A DNA stretch of 64,000 nucleotides from DASTHG01 sp035491895 (GCA_035491895.1 DATJJY010000063.1:7740-71739), one strand, 5' to 3'; shown: positions 24,074-33,618, numbered from the stretch's first letter. The notes: a model not told the origin generated them from the sequence alone. Made by a program: numbers and translations.

Positions 24074-26104
24074 ATGCGAGCGCTGCGCTTCCTTTCCCTG
24101 TCGATCCTCTCGATCACCGCCATCCCGCCGCTCGCCGCCCAGAAGCGCGCCATCACTTTCGACGACTACATCGCGCTCCCCGTCGTCTCCGATCCCCAGC
24201 TCTCGCCGGACGGGAAATGGGTGGTGTACACGGTGACGACGCCTTCGCTCAAGGAGAATCGCGGCATCGCGCGGCTGTGGCTCGCCGATATCGCCGGCGG
24301 GCAGCCGCGCCAGATCACTCAGGGGCCCGGCTCGGACCGCTCGCCCCGCTGGTCCCCCGACGGGAAGACGATCGCTTTCATCTCGAGCCGGCAGGGAGGC
24401 CCCCAGATCTGGGCGCTGTCCACGGCCGGCGGCGAGGCGCGCAAGATCACGAGCATCGACGACGGTGTGGGCGAGATCTACTGGAGGCCGGACGGACGCA
24501 GCCTCCTGGCCGTCGTCGACGTGAAATGGCCGCCCGATCAGGAGATCGACAAGCGCAACGGCGACTACCAGACCGATGCCAGGATCTGGACCGAGCTCCT
24601 CTGGCGCCATTGGGACGACTTCCGCGCGGGACACCGCCAGCACGTCTTCAGCGTCGATTTCGCGAGCGGGAAGGCGACCGATCTGACGCCGCTGGACCAC
24701 GACGTGCCCGCGATCGCGACGAGCGGGGACGGCGACGTGGCGACGTCACCCGATGGGAGGGAAATCGCGGTCGCCATGCACGGCGATACCGTGGTCGCCA
24801 CCAACACCAACGTCGACATCTACGTCATGGGCCCCGATGGCTCGGGGATGCGCAATGTCACGGCGGCACTGCCGGGAGCGGAGAACACGCCGCGCTACTC
24901 CCCCGACGGAAAGTGGCTCTCGTTTCTCTCGATGCCGCGCGCCGGATTCGAAGCCGACCGGCAGCGCCTGATGCTGGCCGCCAGGAGCGACGGCAAGCTG
25001 GCAGCGGCTCCTGTCGACGCCACGGCCGGGTGGACCCTCTCCGTCGGCTCCTACACCTGGTGCGCCGATTCGAAGTGCGTGTACGCGGTCGTGGAGGATC
25101 GCGGACGCGAGAACGTCTACAAGATCGAGCTTCCTTCGTACCGCCGGTCCATCGCCGTATCGGGCGGCGTGAACACGAACCCCGATCCCTCGGCCGACGG
25201 GAAGACGCTCGTCTACCTGCGCCAGACCGATACGCACCCCGCGGAGGTGTGGGTCAATGGAGCGGCGCTGACGCACCACACCGATGCCGGGATCGCGCCG
25301 CTCGATCTCCCGCCGCTCGAATGGTTCGGCTTCGTTGGCGCCCGCGGCGATTCGGTATTCGGGTGGCTACAGAAGCCCCCCGCCTTCGACCCGGCGAAGA
25401 AGTATCCGCTCGTCTACCTGCTGCACGGCGGCCCGCAGACGTCGTGGATGGATCTGTGGCACGCCCGCTGGAACTATCAGATGTTCGCCAGCCACGGCTA
25501 CGTCGTCGCGGTCGTGAACCGCCACGGCTCGACGGGGTTTGGGCAGGCGTTCACCGACGCCGTCTCACAGCACTGGGGTGATTGGCCGTACGAAGACGTG
25601 ATGAAGGGGCTCGATGTGGTGACACAGATGTCCTTCGTCGACTCGACGCGCATGTGCGCCGCCGGAGCGAGCTATGGCGGCTACATGGTCTACTGGATCG
25701 CGGGCCACACCGACCGGTTCAAGTGTCTCGTTGCCCACGACGGCGTCTTCAACACCGTGAGCATGGGCGGCTCGACCGAGGAGCTGTGGTTTCCAAACTG
25801 GGAATTCGGCGGCACGCTGTACCAGGCGCGCGATCAGTGGGAGAAGTGGTCGCCGGTGAACTTCGTCAAGAATTGGAAGGCGCCGATGCTGGTCGTGCAC
25901 TCGCAGCTCGACTACCGCGTCGACCTCTCCGAGGGCTATCAGGCCTTCACGGCGGCCCGGCAGATGGGTGTCCCCGCCAAGTTCCTCTACTTCCCCGACG
26001 AGGGCCACTGGGTGCTGAAGCCGCGCAACCGGCGGATCTGGTGGGGCGTCGTGCTGGACTGGATGGACCAATACCTGAAAACGCCCGTCGTGGGAAGTCG
26101 CTAA
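24074..26104 (+). CDS. Secreted S9 family peptidase (acylaminoacyl/dipeptidyl peptidase type)
   Basis: Serine peptidase that cleaves short peptides. A signal peptide (MRALRFLSLSILSITAIPPLAAQ) precedes a beta-propeller of WD40-like (PD40) repeats such as DPQLSPDGKWVVYT, SPRWSPDGKTIAFIS and NTPRYSPDGKWLSFLS (about 25-400). The C-terminal alpha/beta-hydrolase domain has the nucleophile in GASYGGYM (about residue 533), Asp in SQLDYRV (about 613) and His in DEGHW (about 644). The 676-residue length is normal. It is preceded at 3 bp by the 85-residue protein and is followed by a strong dyad repeat. Confidence 0.94.
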   Translation: MRALRFLSLSILSITAIPPLAAQKRAITFDDYIALPVVSDPQLSPDGKWVVYTVTTPSLKENRGIARLWLADIAGGQPRQITQGPGSDRSPRWSPDGKTIAFISSRQGGPQIWALSTAGGEARKITSIDDGVGEIYWRPDGRSLLAVVDVKWPPDQEIDKRNGDYQTDARIWTELLWRHWDDFRAGHRQHVFSVDFASGKATDLTPLDHDVPAIATSGDGDVATSPDGREIAVAMHGDTVVATNTNVDIYVMGPDGSGMRNVTAALPGAENTPRYSPDGKWLSFLSMPRAGFEADRQRLMLAARSDGKLAAAPVDATAGWTLSVGSYTWCADSKCVYAVVEDRGRENVYKIELPSYRRSIAVSGGVNTNPDPSADGKTLVYLRQTDTHPAEVWVNGAALTHHTDAGIAPLDLPPLEWFGFVGARGDSVFGWLQKPPAFDPAKKYPLVYLLHGGPQTSWMDLWHARWNYQMFASHGYVVAVVNRHGSTGFGQAFTDAVSQHWGDWPYEDVMKGLDVVTQMSFVDSTRMCAAGASYGGYMVYWIAGHTDRFKCLVAHDGVFNTVSMGGSTEELWFPNWEFGGTLYQARDQWEKWSPVNFVKNWKAPMLVVHSQLDYRVDLSEGYQAFTAARQMGVPAKFLYFPDEGHWVLKPRNRRIWWGVVLDWMDQYLKTPVVGSR

Positions 26105-26105
26105 A

Positions 26106-26186
26106 GGCGAGAGAGGTGAGAAGTGAGAGGTGAGAGGTCAAAAGGGAAGTCCCTCTTACCTCTTACCTCTCACCTCTCACGCCTCT
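26106..26186. repeat. Long inverted repeat of GTGAGAG/CTCTCAC units, likely bidirectional terminator
   Basis: The region between the convergent S9 and M1 genes is filled by a left arm (26106-26138) of GAGAGGTGAGAAGTGAGAGG-type sequence and a right arm (26152-26186) of CCTCTTACCTCTCACC-type sequence, around a loop of about 13 bases. Both arms are tandem variants of the same heptamer. The right arm closely matches 40051-40086. Confidence 0.8.
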
Positions 26187-26189
26187 CGT

Positions 26190-28139
26190 TCAGGGTTTCG
26201 TCCACACGTTGTTTGCTCTCCGGACGTCCGGGAAGTTGTGGGACGCATCGACCTCCACCTTCACGAGATCGCGTGTTGCCGGCAGTTCGTACCTGTAATG
26301 GTTGCCGAGGTACCAGACTTCGACAGGCAGTCGAGTCATTTGCTTCGTCCCGTCGCCCCAGGTGAGGGTGAGGTCCACCGGCATCGGAAGCTGCCCCGGG
26401 CTCGAGAGCCAGATCCGCGCCGACCGGGTGCCGGCCGAATCGGTGGCGGTCGTTACCGAGTCCACCGCCTCATCGACCACGTCGTTGCGATAAAACCAGC
26501 CGCGCCAGAACCACGACAGGTCTTCCCCCAGCCCGTCTTCCATAGTGCGGAAAAAGTCGGCGGGTGTGGGGTGCTTGAACGCCCAGCGTCGGATGTACTC
26601 ACGAAAGGCCGTGTCGAAGCGTGCCGTATCGCTCAGCACCTCGTGGCGCAGCAGATAGAGCCCGACTGCCGGCTTGTCGTAGCCAGCGGCGCCCAAGGCC
26701 TGGGCGGGAATGCGGTCGGCGGGGAGGATCGACGGAACGTCACGGCCCGTAGCGGCGTAGTTGCCCCAGGTGTCGATGCCCGCGCTCGCCTCTCCCGTCG
26801 TGTCGTGATAGAAGGCGCGATCCGAATAGATGTTGATGAAGGTGTTGAACCCCTCGTCCTGCCAGGCATACAGCCGCTCGTTCGATCCGACCATCATCGG
26901 GAACCATTGATGGCCCAGCTCGTGGGTGGTGACGCCGAACAGCCCTCGGCCCCCCGCGCGCGCGCCGCAGAACACGATCATCGGATACTCCATCCCGCCC
27001 ACGGGACCCGCGATGTTGATCGCCGTCGGATAGGGATAGGGGAACCACTTCTCCGAGTAATGCTTGATCGTGTGCCGTACGTACACCGTCGATTTGGCCC
27101 AATCGGCGTTCGCTTCCGGCGGGTAGAACGACTGCATCAGAATGCCGTTCCAGCCGCTCGCGTCCCATACGAAATTCGGGGCGGCGGCCCAGGCGACATC
27201 GCGGACGTTCTTGGCGCTGAAGTGCCAGGTGAGGGTGGGGGAGGCCCCGGGGGGCCTAGTCTCCGGCTTGCCGGCTTCGTCTCGCGCGACGATCGCGACC
27301 GTCGAGTCGGCGGTCCGGGCGCGGGCGAGGCGCGCGCGCTCGGTCGGGGTGAGCACCTCCAACGGATTGAGCAGCGTGCCGCTTCCCGCCACGATGAAGC
27401 TGTGCGGCACCGTCACCGAGAAGTCGATGTCGCCGTACTCGAGGTAGAACTCACCCTGGCCGAAGTACTGCTCCGTGTTCCAGCCGCGCACGTCGTCGTA
27501 CACGGCGAGACGCGGAAACCACTCCGCGATCTCGTAGAGCCACCCTGCGGTGAACCGTTGGCGTCCCATCCGGTCGGAGCCGTGCTCGGGCACCTGGAAG
27601 GTGTAGTCGAGCGACAGGGTGACGGCGGCGCCCGAAGGGAGCGGCTGGTCGAGATCCACGCGCATCATCGTGCCGTTGACCGTCGTGGCGAGCGGCACCG
27701 GGCGCGTCCGGCCGGCCGCAGGACCGCGCTGCGCTGACCATCCGTGGATCCGGTAGCCGCCCTGAAAGCCCCGCGCCGCCCAGCGGGCGTCCTCCGGATA
27801 AATGAAGCTTCCCAAACTTCCTTCCGCGTAGATGTTCTGGTCCACCTGGAACCAGAGGTAGCGCAGCGCGTCAGGCGAATGATTCGTGTAACGGATCGTT
27901 TCGCTTCCCGAGACGCTGTGTGTGCCCGTGTCGAGCGTCGCGTGAATGGTGTAGTCGACCCGCTGCTGCCAGTAGCGCGGACCGGGTGTGCCCGCACCGG
28001 TACGGATCTCGTTCGGCGACGGCAGGGCGAGCCGCCGGAACGGCGACGTGTCTCCGACACCCACCGGGATGACGGAAGACGCGGGAGCTTGGGTGGGTTG
28101 TTGCAGGACGGCGGCGAAGAGCAGCGTCACGACGGTCAT
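26190..28139 (-). CDS. Secreted M1 family metallopeptidase
   Basis: Zinc aminopeptidase-type enzyme, 649 residues with a short signal peptide (TVVTLLFAAVLQQPTQAPAS). The N-terminal beta domain is followed by the catalytic domain with GGMEYPMIVF (equivalent of the GAMEN substrate motif), zinc site HELGHQWF (about 402-409) and, 19 residues on, the third ligand in DEGF. Conserved downstream LWFQ/KPAVGLYLLRHEVL elements are also present. Start ATG 28139 follows a short gap to the PBP1C gene, whose stop lies 35 bp upstream, so the two may be cotranscribed. Confidence 0.92.
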   Translation of the reverse strand: MTVVTLLFAAVLQQPTQAPASSVIPVGVGDTSPFRRLALPSPNEIRTGAGTPGPRYWQQRVDYTIHATLDTGTHSVSGSETIRYTNHSPDALRYLWFQVDQNIYAEGSLGSFIYPEDARWAARGFQGGYRIHGWSAQRGPAAGRTRPVPLATTVNGTMMRVDLDQPLPSGAAVTLSLDYTFQVPEHGSDRMGRQRFTAGWLYEIAEWFPRLAVYDDVRGWNTEQYFGQGEFYLEYGDIDFSVTVPHSFIVAGSGTLLNPLEVLTPTERARLARARTADSTVAIVARDEAGKPETRPPGASPTLTWHFSAKNVRDVAWAAAPNFVWDASGWNGILMQSFYPPEANADWAKSTVYVRHTIKHYSEKWFPYPYPTAINIAGPVGGMEYPMIVFCGARAGGRGLFGVTTHELGHQWFPMMVGSNERLYAWQDEGFNTFINIYSDRAFYHDTTGEASAGIDTWGNYAATGRDVPSILPADRIPAQALGAAGYDKPAVGLYLLRHEVLSDTARFDTAFREYIRRWAFKHPTPADFFRTMEDGLGEDLSWFWRGWFYRNDVVDEAVDSVTTATDSAGTRSARIWLSSPGQLPMPVDLTLTWGDGTKQMTRLPVEVWYLGNHYRYELPATRDLVKVEVDASHNFPDVRRANNVWTKP

Positions 28140-28174
28140 CTGGTTGATACCTCGAGGAAATGGGTGGTGACGGC

Positions 28175-30442
28175 CTACTCTACGTCGACCGATACCTGAT
28201 CGCTCTTGCCGCTGGCGTCGACGGCGCGGATCGTGTGGCGCCCGTGCGCGATCGGCCAGCGCTCACTGCGCCACGCCCGTCCATCGACGTACCAGCGCAC
28301 GCCCGAGCCTCCCACAGCACGAAGTGAAATGGTCGCGTAGCGCGCCTCTACTCCCACAGGCACGGAATAGCGGTCGCCGTCCTGGGGACTGGTGATCCGG
28401 AAACCTCCCACGGGTGGGTTAACCCCGGGCCAACGGCCCATCGTAGTGGTTGCCGCTGCCGGCTCCGGGGTGGCCCCCACACCTGACCCAGGAGTTGAGG
28501 CTGCCCACTCCGCGTACTCCGCTGGCAACACCACCTGCCCACTGCGGTGCCAGTCGCACGTCCGAACGGGCTCGGTGCCAGGGACGAACCACTCGTCCGC
28601 GGGCGGGCACTCCGGTCCTGCCCGGAGTCCCGAAAGCCGGCAGATCTTGACCACCACCGCGCCGACCTCTCCGGGCGTCGCAAACACGCCGGGCGGAACC
28701 CGCTGCGCTACGAGCAGCGCGGCGCGGTGCAGCAAGGGCCCGGCGCCGGTGATGCCGCCCACGCCCTGCATGGGGGTGCCGTTGAAGTTGCCGACCCACA
28801 CGGCGACGGTGAAGCGGCCGGTCGTCGCTACCGCCCAGTTGTCGGTGAAGTGCCGGCTCGTCCCGGTCTTCGCCGCCGCCTTGAAGGGAAAGTCGAGCGG
28901 CGTTTCGCTCCCGAAGCTCGGCAGCCGGGCCACCGGATCGCTCAACACGTCGAGCACCAGCGCCGCCGCCTGACGCGACATGACGCGCCGCTCCTCGAGC
29001 GGCGCCTCGGCGCTCGTGTTCCAGCGGACCGGCCGCCACACCCCGCCGTTGGCGAGGGCGCGATATCCGTTCGCCAGCTCGAGCAGCGTGACGTCGCCGT
29101 TCCCGAGGGCCAGTCCCAATCCATAGTACTCGGCGGAATGGTCGAGCGTGGCGAACCCCGCGGTGTGCAGCGTGCTCAGCAGGCTCGCCACGCCGATCCG
29201 CTGTGCCAGCTCGACGGCGGGAACGTTGTAGGAGCTGCCCAGCGCATCGCGCGCCCGCACCGGGCCGTGGAAGGCGCGGTCGTAGTTGCGCGGGCGATAC
29301 GGCCCGAATGTCGTCTCGTAGGTGTGCGGGATGTCGGGCAGCACCGTCGCCGGCGTGACCCCGCGGTCGAAGGCGAGACCGTAGAGGAACGGTTTGAGCG
29401 CCGACCCCGGTTGGCGCGGCGAGATCACCATGTCCACCTGGCCCGCGGTGTCGGCGAAGAAATCGGGCGAGCCGACCCAGGCGAGGACGTCGCCATCGGT
29501 GTTGTCGAGCACGATGAGTGCGGCGTGGGCGACGCCCTTGTCCCGCAACACCTCCACCGTATGGCGGACCTCCGCCTCGAGCGCCGTCTGCAGGCCGAGG
29601 TCGAGCGTCGTGCGCCACTCGCCGCTCGGGATCGCGCCGTTCTGCCCCGCCTCCTCCAGCACGTGCGTCGTGAAGTGGGGAGCCAGAAACGGCGTCTCGG
29701 CGTCGTGCACCAGTACCGGCTCGAGGTTGGCGCGCTGCACGTCCTCCGCGCGCGAGAACCCCAGCGCCGCCATGCGCCCGAGCGCGATCCGGCGACGCGC
29801 ACGAGCGCGGTCGATCGAGACGAGCGGGTTGTCGCGGGCGGGCGCGTGCGCGAGTGAGGCGAGCAGCGCCGCCTGCCCGAGGCTCAAGGCTCGCGGGTCG
29901 GCATCGAAGTAGAGCTCCGCGGCCGCGGTGACACCGGCCGTTCCCTGGCCGAGCGGCACGCGATTCAGGTATTGCTCGAGGATCGTCTGCTTGTCGAGGT
30001 GGAGGTCCAGCCGCCAGCTCCAGAGGATCTGGCTCACCTTGCCCGGAATGGTGCGCGCTGTTCCCCTGAGCAGGCGCGCCAGCTGCATCGTGATCGTCGA
30101 GCCGCCCGCGACGAGGCCGCCGGCGCGCACATCCTGCCACGCGGCGCGGCCCAGGGCGCGCAGGTCGACGCCGTGGTGGTCGTAGAAGCGGTGGTCCTCC
30201 ACGGCGAGGAACGCCTGCAGCAGCTTGGGATCGAGGTCGCCGAGGCTCGTCCAGCCGCCGCGCCCTTCCGGGCCCCTCGTGGCGCGCAACGGCAGGCCAT
30301 GCCGGTCGAGCAGCACGAGTCGCGGTACGGGACCGGGGTTGGCGAGCGAGGCGGGGAGGGGCAGGGCGATCCAGCCGACGAGCAGCACGACCATGACGGC
30401 CAGAGCCGCCGCGCTGCGCCGGAGCAGCCGCCGCCGTGTCAT
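28175..30442 (-). CDS. pbpC: Penicillin-binding protein 1C
   Basis: Bifunctional peptidoglycan synthase. The 755 residues start with a basic cytoplasmic tail and one membrane helix (SAAALAVMVVLLVGWIALPLP). The GT51 transglycosylase domain has AVEDHRFYDHHGVD (catalytic Glu near 77) and GGSTITMQLARLL. The transpeptidase domain has SALK (about 348), SYN (about 404) and KTGT (about 526). The C-terminal BiPBP_C domain (about 650-755) is the mark of the 1C type. ATG 30442 overlaps the upstream dehydrogenase stop as ATGA. PBP1C is non-essential in E. coli. Confidence 0.93.
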   Translation of the reverse strand: MTRRRLLRRSAAALAVMVVLLVGWIALPLPASLANPGPVPRLVLLDRHGLPLRATRGPEGRGGWTSLGDLDPKLLQAFLAVEDHRFYDHHGVDLRALGRAAWQDVRAGGLVAGGSTITMQLARLLRGTARTIPGKVSQILWSWRLDLHLDKQTILEQYLNRVPLGQGTAGVTAAAELYFDADPRALSLGQAALLASLAHAPARDNPLVSIDRARARRRIALGRMAALGFSRAEDVQRANLEPVLVHDAETPFLAPHFTTHVLEEAGQNGAIPSGEWRTTLDLGLQTALEAEVRHTVEVLRDKGVAHAALIVLDNTDGDVLAWVGSPDFFADTAGQVDMVISPRQPGSALKPFLYGLAFDRGVTPATVLPDIPHTYETTFGPYRPRNYDRAFHGPVRARDALGSSYNVPAVELAQRIGVASLLSTLHTAGFATLDHSAEYYGLGLALGNGDVTLLELANGYRALANGGVWRPVRWNTSAEAPLEERRVMSRQAAALVLDVLSDPVARLPSFGSETPLDFPFKAAAKTGTSRHFTDNWAVATTGRFTVAVWVGNFNGTPMQGVGGITGAGPLLHRAALLVAQRVPPGVFATPGEVGAVVVKICRLSGLRAGPECPPADEWFVPGTEPVRTCDWHRSGQVVLPAEYAEWAASTPGSGVGATPEPAAATTTMGRWPGVNPPVGGFRITSPQDGDRYSVPVGVEARYATISLRAVGGSGVRWYVDGRAWRSERWPIAHGRHTIRAVDASGKSDQVSVDVE

Positions 30443-31461
30443 GCCGCCGCTCCGAGCCGCGCTTCCGCGAGCTGGTCCGCGGCGGCGGCTGGCGTGATTC
30501 CCTGAGCCTCGGCGCTCGCAAAGATCTCGAGCATGGTGTCGTAGATGGCGTCGATCGTCGTCCGGTTGCGCTCTTCCGTCCACCCGAAGAGGTAGCGCGC
30601 CCCGTCGATCACCCCACCGGCGTTCGCGATGTAATCGGGACCGTACAGAATTCCCCGAGCCGCAAGCCGGTCGGCGTCGGCCGGCTCGGCGAGCTGGTTG
30701 TTGGCCGCGCCGACCACGATCTCGCACCGCAGCGTCGGAATCGTTGCGCGATCGAGCACGCCGCCCAGGGCGCAGGGAACGAAGCCCTGCGCCGCAGCGC
30801 TCGTGATGGCACCGGCCGGCACGACCTGGTCGATGCCGGCTCGTACCACACGGCGGGCCCGAGCGTCGTCCATGTCAGCCACGAGGAGCCTGGCCCCCGC
30901 GTCCTGTAGCATGCGCGCGAGCGCCGCGCCGATGTGCCCGCAGCCCTGCAGCGCGAGCGTGCGGTCGCGCAAGTCGTCCGTCCCCCAACGACGCCGGGCG
31001 GCTGCCTGCAGGGCGCGAAATACTCCACGCGCCGTGAATGGCGACGGATCGCGCAGCCCCGCGACGTGCTGTGTTTCGCGCCGTACGATCGCCATGTCTT
31101 CGTGAGAGGTCCCGACGTCTTCGGCGGTGATGTAGCGGCCGCCCAGGTGCTCGACGAATCGGCCGTGGGCCTGAAACAGCTTCTCTCGCGATGCGTGGCG
31201 GTGATCGGCGATGATCACCGACTTGCCGCCGCCCATGGGAAGACCCGCGGCAGCGGCCTTGTAGGACATCGCGCGCGACAGGCGTAGAGCGTCGGCGAGC
31301 GCGTCGGCGTCGGAGTCATAGCGCCAGAGACGCGTCCCGCCGCACGCCGGCCCCAGCCGCGTGTTGTGAATCGCGATGATGGCCCGGTATCCCGCCCGCT
31401 CGTCCTCCGCCTGGAGCACGAGCTCGTGCTCGGTGCCGGGGTGGAGCTCGGTGATGCGCAT
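30439..31461 (-). CDS. Glu/Leu/Phe/Val dehydrogenase family protein, leucine-dehydrogenase type
   Basis: NAD(P)-dependent oxidative deamination of an amino acid to the 2-oxo acid. The 340 residues show GPACGGTRLWRY, LPMGGGKSVI (catalytic Lys near 80) and ITAEDVGTS, then a Rossmann domain with LQGCGHIGAALARML and VGAANNQLAE. Length and the first motif fit leucine/phenylalanine dehydrogenases better than the longer glutamate enzymes. ATG 31461 starts the recognisable domain (MRITELHPGTEHELVLQ). The stop overlaps pbpC as ATGA, an unexpected partner. The gene diverges from the ureohydrolase with 111 bp between. Confidence 0.87.
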   Translation of the reverse strand: MRITELHPGTEHELVLQAEDERAGYRAIIAIHNTRLGPACGGTRLWRYDSDADALADALRLSRAMSYKAAAAGLPMGGGKSVIIADHRHASREKLFQAHGRFVEHLGGRYITAEDVGTSHEDMAIVRRETQHVAGLRDPSPFTARGVFRALQAAARRRWGTDDLRDRTLALQGCGHIGAALARMLQDAGARLLVADMDDARARRVVRAGIDQVVPAGAITSAAAQGFVPCALGGVLDRATIPTLRCEIVVGAANNQLAEPADADRLAARGILYGPDYIANAGGVIDGARYLFGWTEERNRTTIDAIYDTMLEIFASAEAQGITPAAAADQLAEARLGAAA

Positions 31462-31572
31462 GCGCCGAATGGGAAGATATGCCAAGGAACGGCGCAAGCC
31501 CGGGGTTAGCAAAGCCGGAACCGAACGGAATCCGGCTAGCGCCCAAGCGGGCGGCGGTTAGGCTACCGGCCT

Positions 31573-32397
31573 ATGGCTCCTGCCGGTGCGTCGTCCATCC
31601 CTACCCTGATCGGCGTGCCGTTCGATGCGGCCTCGTCGTTTCGTCGCGGCGCCGCGGCCGCGCCGGGCGCGATCCGCGCGGCACTCACCTCGCCGGCAGG
31701 AAACACCTGGACCGAGGGGATGGTGGACCTGGGCGGGGCGGGAACGCTCGCCGATGCGGGCGACGTCGCGGAGCTCGAGGGCGCGAACGCGCGCGCGGCG
31801 ATCGAGCAGGCGGTGGGGAAGCTCGTGGCATCCGGGGCGCGGCCGATCGTGTTGGGCGGAGATCACTCGATCACCTATCCGGTCCTGCGCGGGTTGCGGC
31901 CGTATCACCCGCACTTGAGCGTGCTGCATATCGACGCCCATCCCGACCTGTACGAGGAGTTCGAAGGAGATCGCTTCTCCCATGCCTGTCCATTCGCGCG
32001 GGTGCTGGAGGAGCGGCTCACGGACGAGCTGGTGCAGGTGGGGATCCGGACGATGACTGGGCACCAGCGGGCCCAGGCCGAGCGCTTCGGTGTGGTGGTG
32101 ATCGACATGGACGCGTGGACCGAGGGCCGCCGCCCGCGCCTCGCCTATCCCGTGTACTTGTCGATCGATCTTGACGGCTTCGATCCGGCGCACTGTCCTG
32201 GTGTCTCGCATCCCGAGCCGGGCGGGATCACGGTGCGCGACTTCCTCTACATGCTGCACCGTCTCACCGTGCCGGTCGTCGGCGCCGACGTAGTGGAGCT
32301 CAACCCAGCGGTGGATCCGGCGGGGCTGACCGCCCGCGTCGCGGCGAAGCTCGTCAAGGAAATCGTCGGCCAGATGCACCGCTCCGGCGGACCCTGA
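31573..32397 (+). CDS. Ureohydrolase (arginase/agmatinase family)
   Basis: Mn-dependent hydrolase that releases urea from arginine or agmatine. All metal-ligand motifs are present in the 274 residues: VLGGDHSITYPV (about 94-105), HIDAHPDLYEEF (about 118-129) and SIDLDGFDPAHCPG (about 196-209), plus VVGADVVELNP. Substrate preference cannot be read with certainty. The SHPEPGGI loop and short length fit agmatinase or bacterial arginase. ATG 31573 directly precedes protein-like sequence. The amino-acid dehydrogenase lies divergently, suggesting a shared amino-acid catabolic setting. Confidence 0.88.
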   Translation: MAPAGASSIPTLIGVPFDAASSFRRGAAAAPGAIRAALTSPAGNTWTEGMVDLGGAGTLADAGDVAELEGANARAAIEQAVGKLVASGARPIVLGGDHSITYPVLRGLRPYHPHLSVLHIDAHPDLYEEFEGDRFSHACPFARVLEERLTDELVQVGIRTMTGHQRAQAERFGVVVIDMDAWTEGRRPRLAYPVYLSIDLDGFDPAHCPGVSHPEPGGITVRDFLYMLHRLTVPVVGADVVELNPAVDPAGLTARVAAKLVKEIVGQMHRSGGP

Positions 32398-32517
32398 CGC
32401 CGCGTCGTCGCGCGCCAGGTGCGGATGACTCACCCGGAGGTTAGGGTTGTGATCGACCGCGTGATGGTCCGGCGGCCGTCGCCGACCAGACACCAACCCG
32501 GGGGGAGCTTGCACCGC

Positions 32518-33585
32518 TTGCCCGTGGCGCGTCTGGCGCTCTCGTGCCTGGCGTTCGGCTGCACGCACGACCAACCGATGTCCGTCGGCTCGTTCACGCC
32601 CAGTGGACCGCGCGGCAGCGTCGTGCCGGTACAGCTTACCTACAACCCCGGTGAAGATCTCGGCCCCGTCTGGCTCCCCGACGGCAGCGGCTTCTTCTAT
32701 ACCATGGAGCGCCTTGATCGCGACGATAAGGACCGCTGCCTCGTCCTCATGCCCGCAGGAGGCGGCTCCATCGAGCGGGAAATCTGCGACCGCACTCCCG
32801 CGGCGGACGATTCGGTGGATGCCTTCAGTGCAGCCGCGATCGCACCCGACGGCCGGTTGGTCTACGTCCGGGCAACGGCGTCGCTCGCGGCGGGATGGCC
32901 CGTCGCTCCGCACGACGAGCAGCTCGTCCTCGGTACGCTCGCCGATCCCTTCACCGTCCGGATGTTGCTGCCGTCGATTCCCTACCCGGCCCCCAGCGGC
33001 CGGGTGCATCAGGGGGTGGCGCAGGTACGCTGGCTCGACGACAGCTCGCTCGTCTATGTCGGCCAGCAGGTGTCGTACCCCGCGGTGTGCATGAGCTGCG
33101 TGCTGCGCGACACGCTCGCCTCGGGGCTCGAGGTGGTGCGCCTCGATTTCGGGTCCAATCCGGTGCTGCGCGTGCTCCCCGGGACGGATCAGGCCTCGTC
33201 CGTGACGGTCGCGGGAAGCGACACCCTCTTCTTCACGGTCAACGGGGACACGCGGATCTTCCGCCTCACCCTCGCCAACGACTCGGTCACCGTGTTCCAC
33301 GACTTCGGCAGCGGCAACATCGCCCGTGACGTCCAGGCAGATGCCGGCCGCGTCATCGCCGTCGTCGGTGGGAATGTGTCCTTCACTCCCGATTCCGTGG
33401 TAGGCGGCATACAGCGCGACAGCGGCGGGACGATCGTCCTGGTAGATCCGGCGAGCGGCAACGAGACGCCGATCGCAGCGGGAGCGTTTTTCCGCCACCC
33501 GGCACTTTCCCCCGACGGGCAGCGCATCGTGGCCGAATCCTATACCGGCCGGTCCACCGATCTCTGGCTTCTGGAGACCCCGTGA
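32518..33585 (+). CDS. Beta-propeller (TolB-like) lipoprotein
   Basis: The frame is open from GTG 32419, but the first 33 codons do not look like protein. A TTG at 32518, 10 bases after GGGGGAG, gives a compact lipoprotein signal (LPVARLALSCLAFGC) with lipobox AFGC, so this start is preferred. The mature 340 residues contain propeller blades with WLPDGSGFFYT, IAPDGRLVYVR, VRWLDDSSLVYVG and HPALSPDGQRIVAESY, as in TolB/PD40 proteins. A likely envelope-bound binding protein. Its stop overlaps possible starts (33582/33585) of the frame that leads into the TonB receptor. Confidence 0.75.
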   Translation: MPVARLALSCLAFGCTHDQPMSVGSFTPSGPRGSVVPVQLTYNPGEDLGPVWLPDGSGFFYTMERLDRDDKDRCLVLMPAGGGSIEREICDRTPAADDSVDAFSAAAIAPDGRLVYVRATASLAAGWPVAPHDEQLVLGTLADPFTVRMLLPSIPYPAPSGRVHQGVAQVRWLDDSSLVYVGQQVSYPAVCMSCVLRDTLASGLEVVRLDFGSNPVLRVLPGTDQASSVTVAGSDTLFFTVNGDTRIFRLTLANDSVTVFHDFGSGNIARDVQADAGRVIAVVGGNVSFTPDSVVGGIQRDSGGTIVLVDPASGNETPIAAGAFFRHPALSPDGQRIVAESYTGRSTDLWLLETP

Positions 33586-33618
33586 TGAGTAAACCGCGCG
33601 GTGCCGTCGTCCAGTGTT

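Noticed and set aside
21935..26186. CRISPR array
   Set aside because: Repeats are 6-8 bp, degenerate, and arranged as dyads without spacers of even length; no cas genes.
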